64,000 nt of DNA, taken from the NCBI GenBank assembly GCA_028279405.1, contig JANQNU010000051.1, forward strand, positions 44,623-108,622, in the 5' to 3' direction. The translations under genes and the position numbers were made by a program. Positions 25,482 to 33,762 of this stretch are shown here, one piece after another (the first letter of the stretch is position 1; every line of letters begins with the position of its first letter). Source of the stretch: Phycisphaerae bacterium. GTDB taxonomy: Bacteria > Planctomycetota > Phycisphaerae > UBA1845 > Fen-1342. The notes below the pieces were generated by a model. The model was not told the origin of the DNA and made no database searches. It was given only the letters and a program-made list of their open reading frames with translations.

Positions 25482-25690
25482 CGCGCGTCCTCCCGCCGAT
25501 CGGCGATCTTGGCGCGCTGTTCCTCGAAGATGATCTGCGCATTCAGCAGTGCCAGCGTCTTGCGCATGGTTCGTAGCAGAACCAGCCGGCCGAGTTCACA
25601 GGCCGACTCGATATGGCGTTCATCATCCGCGTCAGACGCGGGTGCCGGCACATCCAACATTCCGGCGATTCGATTCGGTCGCTGCTCCAT
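25478..25690 (-). CDS. Small conserved-position protein heading the flagellar operon
   Basis: This 70-residue protein is the first gene after the sigma-54 promoter. ATG at 25690 has GGAGG seven bases upstream; a longer frame to 25708 lacks such support. Its stop overlaps flgF by ATGA. The first 25 residues are polar; the rest is one long amphipathic helix (LGRLVLLRTMRKTLALLNAQ followed by IIFEEQRAKIADRR). I do not recognise it. Size and position suggest an anti-sigma, chaperone or regulatory partner (FlgM-like in size), but nothing in the sequence proves this. Confidence 0.7.
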   Translation of the reverse strand: MEQRPNRIAGMLDVPAPASDADDERHIESACELGRLVLLRTMRKTLALLNAQIIFEEQRAKIADRREDAR

Positions 25691-25753
25691 CGCGACACCT
25701 CCAGTCAAAGTTCACGTCGATGTGAAGACGCAATGTCGTTCGCGACGGAGTAA

Positions 25754-25769
25754 AGCAGATGGCGTGCCA
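25754..25769 (-). promoter_or_regulatory. Sigma-54 (RpoN) promoter of the flagellar operon
   Basis: The minus strand reads TGGCACGCCATCTGCT. This matches TGGCACG at all seven upstream positions and four of five of the TTGCW element, with GG and GC separated by exactly ten bases. Predicted transcription starts near 25742, about 50 bases before the first ORF. Sigma-54 dependence implies an enhancer-binding activator, not present in the window. Confidence 0.9.
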
Positions 25770-26010
25770 GACACGATGCGAAAAAAGTCCGCAATGTCCG
25801 AGTTGTCGACGTGGGGTACGTTAGGACGCTGAGAATAGGCGATTCCGGCGATCGATCGCTTTACGAAGAAGCGCGTACGGTGAGTTTCGCAGGGAGTTGC
25901 GCGTGATCGTCGAGTGGCGATCCGTGCGCGATTGAGCAGGATTCGCGCCGCGAAGGTTGCCGGTCCGATCTCCCTGGCGCCAGGCTTGGAGGCCCGGCGC
26001 TATCGGACCC

Positions 26011-26234
26011 AGGGTGGGGCGGGCGTCTCGGGAATTCAGGGTGGGGCGGGCGTCTCGCCCGCCGTTGACCCGTCGCTTGCGCTCCGGGCTCGCATTGGCG
26101 CCTCTAGCCACACAACGAGCCCCGAGCGCGAGCGAGGGGGGAAGCAAGCTTCCTTTGCAAGGCCCGTGTCTACGCCACAGGCCCCTGCACGGACCTCATA
26201 CTCAACACAACGAGCCCCGAGCGCGAGCGAGGGG
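26011..26234. repeat. Dispersed repeat cluster A (two direct-repeat pairs)
   Basis: AGGGTGGGGCGGGCGTCTCG occurs at 26011-26030 and 26038-26057 (period 27). A second 28-base unit containing ACGAGCCCCGAGCGCGAGCG occurs at 26112-26139 and 26207-26234 (period 95). Both motifs recur at other intergenic sites in the window. No coding content. Confidence 0.85.
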
Positions 26235-26269
26235 ACCAAGGCGCGCGAGATGATCGTGCTGCGCTCTGC

Positions 26270-27718
26270 TTACGTACCCATTTCCATGTAGGTACGGGCG
26301 ATCTTCTGGATGGCGCTAACGAAAGCCGCGGTCCGCAGGTCGCGGACGTTGTCGCGTTTCCAGTAGATTTCGCGCAGTTCGCGGTAGGCCTTGCACATCG
26401 TGTCATCGAGTCCCGAGCGGACGAGGTCCAGCTCCTCGGCGCCGATCTTCAGTCGGTCGGCGAGGTTGGCGGGAATTTGCTTGCCGCTCAGCTCCTCGAG
26501 AATATCGATGATGGCTTCGCCTCGGCGTTCGTCGAGGCGTTTGTCCATGCGACCGAAGCGGATGTGGGAAAGGTTCTTGATCCATTCGAAGTAGGAGACG
26601 GTGACGCCGCCTGCGTTGAGGTACATGTCTGGAATGATGACGACGCCGCGCTTTCGCAGGTGTTCGTCGGCGGCGTAGGTCACCGGCCCATTGGCGGCCT
26701 CGGCGATGAGCTTGGTCTTGATCCGTGGAGCGTTCTTGGCCGTAATCTGGCCCTCGAGCGCCGCCGGGATCAGCACATCGCACTCCGCTTCCAGCAGAGT
26801 CAGCCCGTCCTCGACGTAGGTCGCGTCGGGGTAGCCCGCGATTCCCTGGTTGGCGTACATGTACGCGTGGATCCGCTCGACACTCAGGCCGTTTTCGTCG
26901 AAGAGGCCGCCGTCGCGCTCGATGATTCCGACGATTTTCGCGTCGTCCTCGTGCTCGAGGAACCGGGCCGCGTGGTAGCCGACGTTTCCGAGCCCCTGAA
27001 TGACGATCCGTTTCCCGCCCAGGCCGCTACTGAGGCCCGCAAGCTTGACGTCGTCCGCGTGACGGAAGAACTCGCGCAGGCCGTATTGCACGCCGCGCCC
27101 GGTCGCTTCGACGCGACCCTGGATGCCGCTTTGCGTGACCGGCTTGCCGGTAACACATGCGATCGCGTTGATGTCGTGCGGGTAGAGCTTGCGGTAGGTA
27201 TCCGCGATCCAGGCCATCTCGCGGGCGCCGGTGCCCATGTCCGGGGCCGGGACGTTGAGGCTGGGGCTGATGTAGCCCTTCATCGCGAGCTCACGCGTAA
27301 ATCGGCGGGTGACGGCTTCCAGCTCGCTCTCGGTATGCTGTCGCGGGTCGATGATCAGGCCGCCTTTGGAGCCGCCGAAGGGAACGTCGACGAGGGCGCA
27401 TTTGAACGACATCAGCGCCGCGAGCGCCTCAACCTCGTCCTGGTCGACTACCGGAGCGTAGCGGATGCCGCCCTTGACGGGCAGACGATGTTCGCTGTGG
27501 ACGGCCCGCCAGCCGGTGAAGACCCGGATTCCACCACGCATCTCGACCGGGAAGCGCACCTGTACCACCGAGTGGCAGCGCTTCATCTTCTCAGCGAGGC
27601 CCGGCGGTAGGTTCAGCGTCGCGACCGCACGGTCGTACATGCTGTACACGCTTTCGAGGAAGCTAAGCTCGTGCGTTTGCTCCTGGGTCGGAGTCGGCTT
27701 GACGGTCGTGGTGCTCAT
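26270..27718 (-). CDS. gdhA: Glutamate dehydrogenase (Glu/Leu/Phe/Val family)
   Basis: This 482-residue enzyme interconverts glutamate and 2-oxoglutarate plus ammonia. The active-site region reads VKGGIRYAPVVDQDEVEALA with the Lys-rich LMSFKCALVDVPFGGSKGG; then LNVPAPDMGTGAREMAW. The Rossmann domain has IQGLGNVGYHAARFL. The ending (AAFVSAIQKIARTYMEMG) is typical. ATG at 27718 has GAGGT upstream; 15 further codons are open but unlikely. Cofactor preference cannot be read confidently. Divergent from the glycosyltransferase gene across 144 bases. Confidence 0.95.
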   Translation of the reverse strand: MSTTTVKPTPTQEQTHELSFLESVYSMYDRAVATLNLPPGLAEKMKRCHSVVQVRFPVEMRGGIRVFTGWRAVHSEHRLPVKGGIRYAPVVDQDEVEALAALMSFKCALVDVPFGGSKGGLIIDPRQHTESELEAVTRRFTRELAMKGYISPSLNVPAPDMGTGAREMAWIADTYRKLYPHDINAIACVTGKPVTQSGIQGRVEATGRGVQYGLREFFRHADDVKLAGLSSGLGGKRIVIQGLGNVGYHAARFLEHEDDAKIVGIIERDGGLFDENGLSVERIHAYMYANQGIAGYPDATYVEDGLTLLEAECDVLIPAALEGQITAKNAPRIKTKLIAEAANGPVTYAADEHLRKRGVVIIPDMYLNAGGVTVSYFEWIKNLSHIRFGRMDKRLDERRGEAIIDILEELSGKQIPANLADRLKIGAEELDLVRSGLDDTMCKAYRELREIYWKRDNVRDLRTAAFVSAIQKIARTYMEMGT

Positions 27719-27862
27719 GGAGACCTCATCAATAGGGTCGGGGTCGGCGCCGGATCGCGTCACTACGTCCTCTCTTTATCGGCAGGGTGCCGCGCTCCCT
27801 GAGTAGCGCAATTCCTGCCGGTCCGCACTCGACACGGCGCCGCAAGCGGCTAGCCTCTAGAT

Positions 27863-28732
27863 GTGCAACCAGCAACGACTGAGCCGTTACTTGGAACGCT
27901 ACCGTCTGAAGAAGCCGAGGCGCTATCGGCCGCGGATCGGGCGCGCGTTGTGGTGATCATCCCCGCTCATAATGAGGCGGCGTCGCTGCGCGCCCTCCTT
28001 CCGCGATTGCTGGATGCCGAACCAGGGCAGGTAGTCGTTGCCGACAATGCGTCGACGGACGACACGGCAGAGGTCGTCTCTGAGCTTGCCCGGCAAACGA
28101 CTACTACCGTCGTGACGCTTGCGCAGGAATTGCGCCTCGGTTACGGCGCCGCGTGCAGCGCGGGGATCGATCGCGTCCAGCGGGAGCGGGATATCGTCGT
28201 GTTCATGGACGCGGATAGTAGCGATGAACCGCGCCGTTTGGCGGCCCTGGTTCGGCCGATCGCGACCGGCGCGGCCGATCTCGTGATCGGCTGTCGCGTT
28301 CGCCGATTGCAGGAAGCGGGTGCGATGACACCGCCGCAACGCTTCGGCAACTGGCTCGCGACGCGCCTGATCCGGCTTCGGTGGGGCCATCGCTATCACG
28401 ACCTGGGGCCGTTTCGTGCGATCCACAAGCCGGCACTGGACGCGATCGGGATGCGCGACCGAGCCTTCGGGTGGACGGTGGAGATGCAAGTCCGTGCATT
28501 GCAGGTGGGGCTGCGCGTGCTGGAAGTGCCGGTGCCCTACGCGCGCCGGCGCGTCGGTCGCAACAAGATCTCCGGCACGGTCCGCGGCGTGGTTCTGGCG
28601 GGGTACTACATTTTGTCAACAATCGGCCGACTGGCCCTCACCCGAGCGAATCCGAGCGGGTATACAAGAGAAGAGGAGCAGCACACCGTGCGCCCGGCAA
28701 AATCCGACCGGATCTCAGAGGATTCGCGATGA
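27863..28732 (+). CDS. Family 2 glycosyltransferase (dolichyl-phosphate mannosyltransferase-like)
   Basis: This 289-residue GT-A enzyme has VVIIPAHNEAASLRALLPRL, ADNASTDDTAEVV, the acidic motif VFMDADSSDEP, and later GPFRAIHKPALDAIG with YARRRVGRNKISGT. It lacks multiple transmembrane helices; one short hydrophobic segment near the C-terminus (GVVLAGYYILSTIGRL) may associate with the membrane. GTG start. The stop overlaps the start of the following lipoprotein gene, so they are likely co-translated. Donor and acceptor are not predictable. Confidence 0.85.
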   Translation: MQPATTEPLLGTLPSEEAEALSAADRARVVVIIPAHNEAASLRALLPRLLDAEPGQVVVADNASTDDTAEVVSELARQTTTTVVTLAQELRLGYGAACSAGIDRVQRERDIVVFMDADSSDEPRRLAALVRPIATGAADLVIGCRVRRLQEAGAMTPPQRFGNWLATRLIRLRWGHRYHDLGPFRAIHKPALDAIGMRDRAFGWTVEMQVRALQVGLRVLEVPVPYARRRVGRNKISGTVRGVVLAGYYILSTIGRLALTRANPSGYTREEEQHTVRPAKSDRISEDSR

Positions 28733-29391
28733 TCCGCAATATACCGCTTCAGTTCGTCCCGCTGGCGATTCGCGCGGCGGTGCTGGTGATCGTGGTGGCC
28801 TTTTCGATCCTCGGCTGCCGAAGCACGGCGGAGCATTCTACCGACACCAAGCGACCGGAGCCGGCGCCCCGTGAGGCGCGACCGAACCGGGCGCCGTCCG
28901 TGCGTGACGAATCGCCGACTATGGTCGCGCGACCGGCGCCGAGAGAGTCGTCCGAGAGATCGGCGACGCCTGCAGCGCGGTCGACTGAAGGCGTGTCTGA
29001 ACCGGAGTCGGTCCAGCCGAGCGACGCGTCGACTGTGACGCCTGGCGAGTCGCGCCAACCGCCGCCCAAGGTTGCTGAAAAGCCTCCCGCGCCAGCCGAA
29101 CCCGCGGAACCGCCGGAAGATCCGCCGTTGCCGGACTACTTGCGGGTGGTGACGAAGATCGACCGCATGAAGCCGTTCAAAGTTGCAGTTGAAAAGGGCC
29201 CGCCGAACCGGCTGATGCTGGATACGGAGAACGTTTCGCGGATTCGAATCGATCGTGCGCGATTCGGTCTCGCCGGCCGAAAGAGCATCGTGCTGCGATT
29301 GGACGGACAGGTGATCGAGTGGACCGCACGCTCAAAAGTCACCGAGTTCACCCGCACCCGAAACGGCGTGTGGCGGCCCGTCCGGCCGTAG
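28729..29391 (+). CDS. Lipoprotein with Pro/Glu-rich linker
   Basis: This 220-residue protein starts MIRNIPLQFVPLAIRA, has a hydrophobic signal and a lipobox ILGC with Cys30. A long low-complexity Pro/Glu/Ala/Ser segment (residues 40-135) follows, then an AMIN-like C-terminal domain of about 80 residues (VEKGPPNRLMLDTENVSRIR, VLRLDGQVIEWTARSK). It overlaps the glycosyltransferase stop by ATGA. No homologous function known; probably an envelope-anchored domain on a flexible stalk. Confidence 0.75.
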   Translation: MIRNIPLQFVPLAIRAAVLVIVVAFSILGCRSTAEHSTDTKRPEPAPREARPNRAPSVRDESPTMVARPAPRESSERSATPAARSTEGVSEPESVQPSDASTVTPGESRQPPPKVAEKPPAPAEPAEPPEDPPLPDYLRVVTKIDRMKPFKVAVEKGPPNRLMLDTENVSRIRIDRARFGLAGRKSIVLRLDGQVIEWTARSKVTEFTRTRNGVWRPVRP

Positions 29392-29868
29392 GGGCCAGCG
29401 GCGCGTAGCGGCTTAGCTACGGGTGCCCCATCCCTTCCAGGGATGGGGGACTGACGACACGTCCCTTTCGTCCCGCACCCCAAGATGGGGTGGGGCACCT
29501 TGCGGACCAGGCGTTCGCCGCGATGGACTACCATCGGCGGGCGAGACGCCGGCCCCACCCTTGGCTAGCGCATGATCCGAACACTGGCGGACAAGCCGCC
29601 AGTGCCACCCATCGCCTGTAAGCGACGGTTCCGACTGCGCGCCTGACCGCTCGCTCGCGCTCGCGGCTCGCACTGGGCGCCGCTGGTCTCTCTCTCGACG
29701 AGCCCCGAGCGCCAAGCGACGGGCTCCGGTCGCGCGGTTGACCGCTCGCTCGCGGCTCGTCGGCGTCATGCGTAGCCAAGGGCGCACGGTGCCTCATCCC
29801 TTCCAGTGATGGCGGACGAGACGATCCCTTCCGTACGAAAAGCGGGGTCGAAAAATCCCGGAATTCTC
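29392..29868. other. Intergenic filled with dispersed repeats
   Basis: No convincing gene is present in this stretch of nearly 480 bases. Most of it (29421-29815) is the dispersed repeat cluster listed separately. The last 50 bases lead into the ArsR promoter. Confidence 0.6.
29421..29815. repeat. Dispersed repeat cluster B
   Basis: Contains, in order: a GTGCCCCATCCCTTCCAGGG hairpin unit (29422-29448), a CACCCCAAGATGGGGTGGGG hairpin unit (29475-29499), GGCGGGCGAGACGCCGGCCC (29536-29560), CACTGGCGGACAAGCCGCCA with a GTGCCACCC end (29582-29610), and CGAGCGCGAGCGAGC-type units in both orientations (29645-29760). All units occur elsewhere in the window. Confidence 0.85.
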
Positions 29869-29897
29869 TTGCATCGGCTAACATGTCACCATATAGT
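29869..29897 (+). promoter_or_regulatory. Promoter of the ArsR-type regulator gene
   Basis: TTGCAT (29869-29874) and TATAGT (29892-29897) are separated by exactly 17 bases. The expected start of transcription is at about 29904, immediately before the ATG at 29905. This predicts a leaderless transcript. The -10 overlaps the operator palindrome. Confidence 0.8.
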
Positions 29898-29902
29898 GAC
29901 AT
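29883..29902. promoter_or_regulatory. Operator palindrome of the ArsR-type regulator
   Basis: ATGTCAC-N6-GTGACAT is a perfect 7-bp inverted repeat that spans the -10 element. It lies directly before the regulator gene. Autorepression by the encoded protein is the simplest reading. Confidence 0.75.
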
Positions 29903-29904
29903 TT

Positions 29905-30303
29905 ATGGATACGGATCGGATTTGGAAGGCACTGGCTGATTCGGCACGTCGGCGGATGCTCGACTTGCTGAGCGAGCGACCGCGGATGACGAACGACCTG
30001 GTTGAGGCGTTTCCGTCGTTGTGTCGGACGAACGTGATGAAGCATCTTGATGTGCTGGTATCTGCGGGGTTGGTGGTGGTGGAGCGTCGCGGGCGCTGCC
30101 GTTGGAACCACGTGAATCCCGTGCCGCTGGATCTGATTTGTCGGAGGTGGCTGAACGCTCGCACGCGGCGGATGGCTTCGGCGCTGCAGCGTTTGAAGGC
30201 GGTTGTGGAATCGCCGATGCCGGAGACGGACTTGGGGGAGCAATCGGAGGAAAGTGATGATGGTAGAGGCGATGCAGGAATCGGCGCAGGTCGCACAGTA
30301 TGA
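29905..30303 (+). CDS. ArsR-family transcriptional regulator
   Basis: This 132-residue winged-helix regulator has MDTDRIWKALADSARRRMLD and the recognition-helix region CRTNVMKHLDVLVSAGLVVV followed by the wing ERRGRCRWNHVNPVPLD. No metal-binding Cys cluster is seen, so it is likely one of the non-metal group paired with AHSA1-like proteins. ATG at 29905 is chosen because the promoter lies directly upstream; there is no ribosome binding site, as expected for a leaderless message. It overlaps the next gene by 47 bases. Confidence 0.9.
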   Translation: MDTDRIWKALADSARRRMLDLLSERPRMTNDLVEAFPSLCRTNVMKHLDVLVSAGLVVVERRGRCRWNHVNPVPLDLICRRWLNARTRRMASALQRLKAVVESPMPETDLGEQSEESDDGRGDAGIGAGRTV

Positions 30304-30724
30304 GTTCGAGATCACGATCGACGCTCCGCGGGCGCGGGTCTGGCGTGGCTTGACTGACCAGTTGAGCGCGTGGTGGCTGCCGGACTTTCACGTCCTGGGT
30401 CAGGATTCGACGGTGTCGTTCGATGCGCGGGCGGGTGGACAGTTGCTCGAAACGGCCGGCGGGCGTCAGCTACTGTGGTTCACGGTGGTGGAGTCCGACC
30501 CTGACAAGAAGTTGGTGGTAAGCGGGCAATTGACGCCGGAATGGGGCGGGCCCTGCACTACGATTGTCTCGCTCGTGCTCACTGACAATGGCCAAGGCAC
30601 GACCCTGCGTGTATCGGACGCGCTGTACGGGAGGGTCAGTGAGCAGACGATGACCTCGCTCGAGAAGGGCTGGAAGGCACTGTTCGGCGAGGGTCTCAAA
30701 AAACATGTCGAAGGCGGCAACTAG
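30257..30724 (+). CDS. SRPBCC / AHSA1-like domain protein
   Basis: This 155-residue protein begins MMVEAMQES and has the START-like fold typical of AHSA1 proteins, with EFEITIDAPRARVWRGLTDQ near the start, WWLPDF, VVESDPDKKLVVSGQ in the middle and the helix TSLEKGWKALFGEGLKKHVE at the end. GGAGG lies six bases upstream, inside the preceding gene. ArsR-AHSA1 gene pairs are common. The ligand is not known. Confidence 0.85.
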   Translation: MMVEAMQESAQVAQYEFEITIDAPRARVWRGLTDQLSAWWLPDFHVLGQDSTVSFDARAGGQLLETAGGRQLLWFTVVESDPDKKLVVSGQLTPEWGGPCTTIVSLVLTDNGQGTTLRVSDALYGRVSEQTMTSLEKGWKALFGEGLKKHVEGGN

Positions 30725-30810
30725 GGCATCTGCCGTCGAGGCGACGCCTGGCAGTGGGCCGTGATTGTTCACGGGAGCGGATGAAATGACCGATTTCATC
30801 CCTGGAGAAC

Positions 30811-31329
30811 ATGCCCACTGTCGGAGCGAGAGCCTTGGCCCAATCAATGCCGACCTTAGTCGTTTCAGGTCCGTTTGGAGTCCCGAAACCGAAGATTGTC
30901 GGGTCGGACTGTGCGTTGTTCGTGCGTGAAGATCCGATGTGGCTCGCTCGCGTGTCGGCGCGTGCCTCGGTAGACGTGCGATTGCCGATGTGGGAGTCCG
31001 AGCAGCTGTTGATGATTGCGTTCGCTATTCGCATCGATCAGCAGGATCTTTTCACCTATCGCACATGGATTGACGGCAGCTCTCAGCCGGGTGTCCGTGT
31101 TCTGCGGGCCCTGAGTCAGCAGAAGCGCATTGATATCATGCTTGGAGATCGCACGGTCGAGAAGCGATACACGGCCCGCAATACCCTCACCCGTAAGGCA
31201 GTTGCCCTGATTCGCCGACTCGAGCGCTGGAAGAGCTGGACGTCCGCGGACTTCGCCGAAGCGTGTGCTCGGATGGATCGGCGATATCCCAGTGCGGTCG
31301 AGCTTTGGCACGACGGTCGCAACCGCTGA
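30811..31329 (+). CDS. Hypothetical protein (orphan)
   Basis: This 172-residue protein has a short N-terminal domain (PTLVVSGPFGVPKPKIVGSD), a segment of mixed strand and helix, and a basic helical C-terminus (TRKAVALIRRLERWKSW). A GGAG precedes the ATG at 30811; ATG at 30847 is a possible internal start. I do not recognise it. Codon pattern and lack of competing frames support it being expressed. Function unknown. Confidence 0.55.
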   Translation: MPTVGARALAQSMPTLVVSGPFGVPKPKIVGSDCALFVREDPMWLARVSARASVDVRLPMWESEQLLMIAFAIRIDQQDLFTYRTWIDGSSQPGVRVLRALSQQKRIDIMLGDRTVEKRYTARNTLTRKAVALIRRLERWKSWTSADFAEACARMDRRYPSAVELWHDGRNR

Positions 31330-31601
31330 GCCGTTTGTGTCGGGAATGGAGAGAGGGGAAAAAGGGGCCGGAGGCGGGAAAGCAAAGCGTGGGTTGATTG
31401 ATCTTCAGGAGATCAAAACCCCCGGCCCGGACCTATAATGTACCGGACGCGCAAGCGATCGCGGAAGGCTCAATTCCCTACTTTTCGCAAAATTCCGACC
31501 GGGCGCCCACGCCGCGCCGGCCAGTGGAACCTTAAGTCTCGTTGCGGAATGTGGTTGCAGGCATTACTGTGGCCCCTCAATTCGAGACGGAAAGGGAATC
31601 C

Positions 31602-33587
31602 ATGAGCGATCCGGTGCAGTACGCGCGGCAGCCGATCCCGGAGTTACCTCCCGACGCGACCCCCGAACAGCACGAACAGCACTGGTACGAGCACGTCTAT
31701 CAAGGCGATCACGTACCGCAGTTGACGGTTCGCGCGGTGCTGATGGGCGCTTTCATCGGCATGTTCATGGCGATGTCCAACCTGTATACGACGCTGAAGA
31801 TCGGTTGGGCGTTCGGCGTTGCGATCACCGCCTGTATTCTGTCGTACGTTCTCTGGAACGGACTCCGTGCCATGACGGGCAATCGCCTGACACGGATGTC
31901 GATCCTCGAGAACAACTGCATGCAATCGACCGCTTCCTCTGCGGGCTACTCGACCGGTTCGATCATCGCGACCGCGTTCGGTGCGATGCTGCTGATGGAC
32001 GAGGAGGGTCGGCATACCCCGTGGATCACGTTGACCCTGTTTACGTTCGGCATTGCGGCGCTTGGCGTCTTCCTCGCGATCCCGATGAAACGGCAGATGA
32101 TCAATCGCGAACGGCTGCCATTTCCGAGCGGAATTGCAGCTGCCGAGACGCTGCGGAGTCTTTACAGCCAGGGCGCGGTTGCGATGCAGAAAGCGTATTC
32201 GCTGATCGTGGCGTTGCTCGTCGGTATCGTGGTGGCGATCCTGCGCGCACCTGACTTGATGTTGTCCGGGATCACCAACCTGCCCAAGTATCTTCACGGG
32301 CTTCGCGACTTGCCCGGGTATGCCAAGATCCCGGCGACGATCCCGATGCCTTATCCAAGCGGTTGGCTTGGTGGCAAGCAGGCGGCGGGCTACGGCTTGG
32401 AACCGAGTACGCTGCTGGTTGGCGCGGGCATGATTGTCGGGCCCCGTGTTTCGTACTCCATGCTGGCGGCATCGTTCATTCTGTACTTCCTCGTTGGCCC
32501 GATGCTCTTCCAGGCGGATGTCGCGAGCGCGGGCGTGGAAGGGTACGTGCCCTCAATCGTGCTTGTCGGCGGCGGGCAATTGTGCCACTTTCCCCGCTGG
32601 TCGTTATGGGGCGGCACGGCCCTGATGGTATTCTCGAGCCTGGCGGCGCTGGCCCTTCAATGGGAAACGCTGGCGCGCGCGTTTTTGATGCTCGGTGGGG
32701 CAGGGCGGTCCGCGACTGCGACAGATGAGCGAGCGAAGCGCATCGAGGTCCCGATGAGTTGGCTGATCGTGGGGATGATCCCGATCACGCTGTTGTTGGT
32801 GGCGCTCCAGTACTACGCATTTCAGATCGCTATCTGGCTCGGTTTGATCGCGGTGGCAATGTCGTTCTTCATCGCGCTGGTTTGCAGCCGCGCCACCGGC
32901 GAGACGGATACCACGCCGTTGGGCGCCATGGGGAAGGTCACGCAGGTCACCTATGCCGTGTTGGCGCCGGGGAACGCGGTGACAAACCTCGCGGCCGCCG
33001 GCGTGACAGGGGGGGCTGGCTCCGCTTCCGCGGACCTGCTGACGGATCTGAAGTCGGGATATCTGCTCGGCGCCAATCCTCGGAGGCAGTTCCTGGCACA
33101 GTTCTTCGGGATCTTCTTCGGGACGCTGGCAGTCGTTCCCGCTTGGTATGCCATGGTGCCGGACAAGGCAACGTTGGAGGCGTTCAATCCGCCGGCGACC
33201 CTGATGTGGCAGGCTGTTGCGGAAGCGTTGACGACAGGGCTCGAGTCAATCCCGCCGTCGGCACGTCTTGCCGTCGTCGTTTGTGGCCTGATCGGCGTCA
33301 TGTTGCCGGTACTGGCGCATTTGCTTCCGCGCCAGGCCGCGTTTCTTCCGTCGGCGATGGGCCTCGGAATCGGCCTGGTGGTCCCCTGGGTCAATAGCTT
33401 CTCGTTCGCGATCGGGGCTACGTTCGTGCTCTTTTGGAAGTTGTGGCATCGTCGGAGCGCAGATGTGTTCGTGATTCCGATCGCGTCGGGCTTCGTCGCC
33501 GGCGAGTCAGTGATGATGGCGCTGCTGGCGATCGCGGTGGCGTTGCCGGCCACGCTTGCGAGGTTGGAGGGGATCTGGCCATTCTGA
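31602..33587 (+). CDS. OPT family oligopeptide transporter
   Basis: This 661-residue membrane protein has about 14-16 predicted helices. Conserved features are the N-terminal TVRAVLMGAFIGMFMAMSNL and SLYTTLKIGWAFG-like segment, then ENNCMQSTASSAGYSTGSII, and AAGVTGGAGSASADLLTDLK later. OPT proteins import peptides or metal chelates with protons. ATG at 31602 (MSDPVQYARQ) has AAAGGG upstream; the frame continues 20 codons further with a weaker TTG. It stands alone, about 270 bases after the previous gene. Confidence 0.92.
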   Translation: MSDPVQYARQPIPELPPDATPEQHEQHWYEHVYQGDHVPQLTVRAVLMGAFIGMFMAMSNLYTTLKIGWAFGVAITACILSYVLWNGLRAMTGNRLTRMSILENNCMQSTASSAGYSTGSIIATAFGAMLLMDEEGRHTPWITLTLFTFGIAALGVFLAIPMKRQMINRERLPFPSGIAAAETLRSLYSQGAVAMQKAYSLIVALLVGIVVAILRAPDLMLSGITNLPKYLHGLRDLPGYAKIPATIPMPYPSGWLGGKQAAGYGLEPSTLLVGAGMIVGPRVSYSMLAASFILYFLVGPMLFQADVASAGVEGYVPSIVLVGGGQLCHFPRWSLWGGTALMVFSSLAALALQWETLARAFLMLGGAGRSATATDERAKRIEVPMSWLIVGMIPITLLLVALQYYAFQIAIWLGLIAVAMSFFIALVCSRATGETDTTPLGAMGKVTQVTYAVLAPGNAVTNLAAAGVTGGAGSASADLLTDLKSGYLLGANPRRQFLAQFFGIFFGTLAVVPAWYAMVPDKATLEAFNPPATLMWQAVAEALTTGLESIPPSARLAVVVCGLIGVMLPVLAHLLPRQAAFLPSAMGLGIGLVVPWVNSFSFAIGATFVLFWKLWHRRSADVFVIPIASGFVAGESVMMALLAIAVALPATLARLEGIWPF

Positions 33588-33642
33588 GCTGGGCTTGCGG
33601 TTCAGCGGGCGGCGTTCTAAGGCGGCGATCGCATTCGTCGGC

Positions 33643-33671
33643 TTGCAGCACCCAGCGAGGCTGGCTATAGT
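33643..33671 (+). promoter_or_regulatory. Promoter of rpsO
   Basis: TTGCAG (33643-33648) and TATAGT (33666-33671) are spaced 17 bases apart. Transcription should start near 33679, about 85 bases before rpsO, leaving room for a structured leader. Confidence 0.75.
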
Positions 33672-33762
33672 GTCGGCATTCAGGGTATCTTGGCGGGCGC
33701 GCGGGGTCGTTGTGCAGCCGGCTCGGATACTCCCTTGTCAGGAAAATGAAAGGTAAAGGCCC

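Larger units (their letters stand above)
25691..26269. other. Intergenic: flagellar promoter and dispersed repeats
   Basis: This 579-base gap lies between the flagellar operon and the end of the glutamate dehydrogenase gene. It contains the sigma-54 promoter (25754-25769) and two pairs of direct repeats of the dispersed family (26011-26234), listed separately. The remainder (25790-26010) shows no clear gene. Confidence 0.6.

Noticed and set aside
26011..26234. CRISPR array
   Set aside because: Only two units of each kind, unequal periods (27 and 95), no regular spacers, no cas genes nearby. It belongs to the dispersed repeat family.
29413..29787. Minus-strand open frames in the 29.4-29.8 kb gap
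   Set aside because: They are read-through of the dispersed repeats (SERE/RASA-like peptides from CGAGCGCGAGCG units) and recur at every repeat cluster.
31434..31439. TATAAT as promoter of the OPT transporter
   Set aside because: The -10 is perfect, but no acceptable -35 lies 16-18 bases upstream, and it is about 160 bases before the gene; left unassigned.
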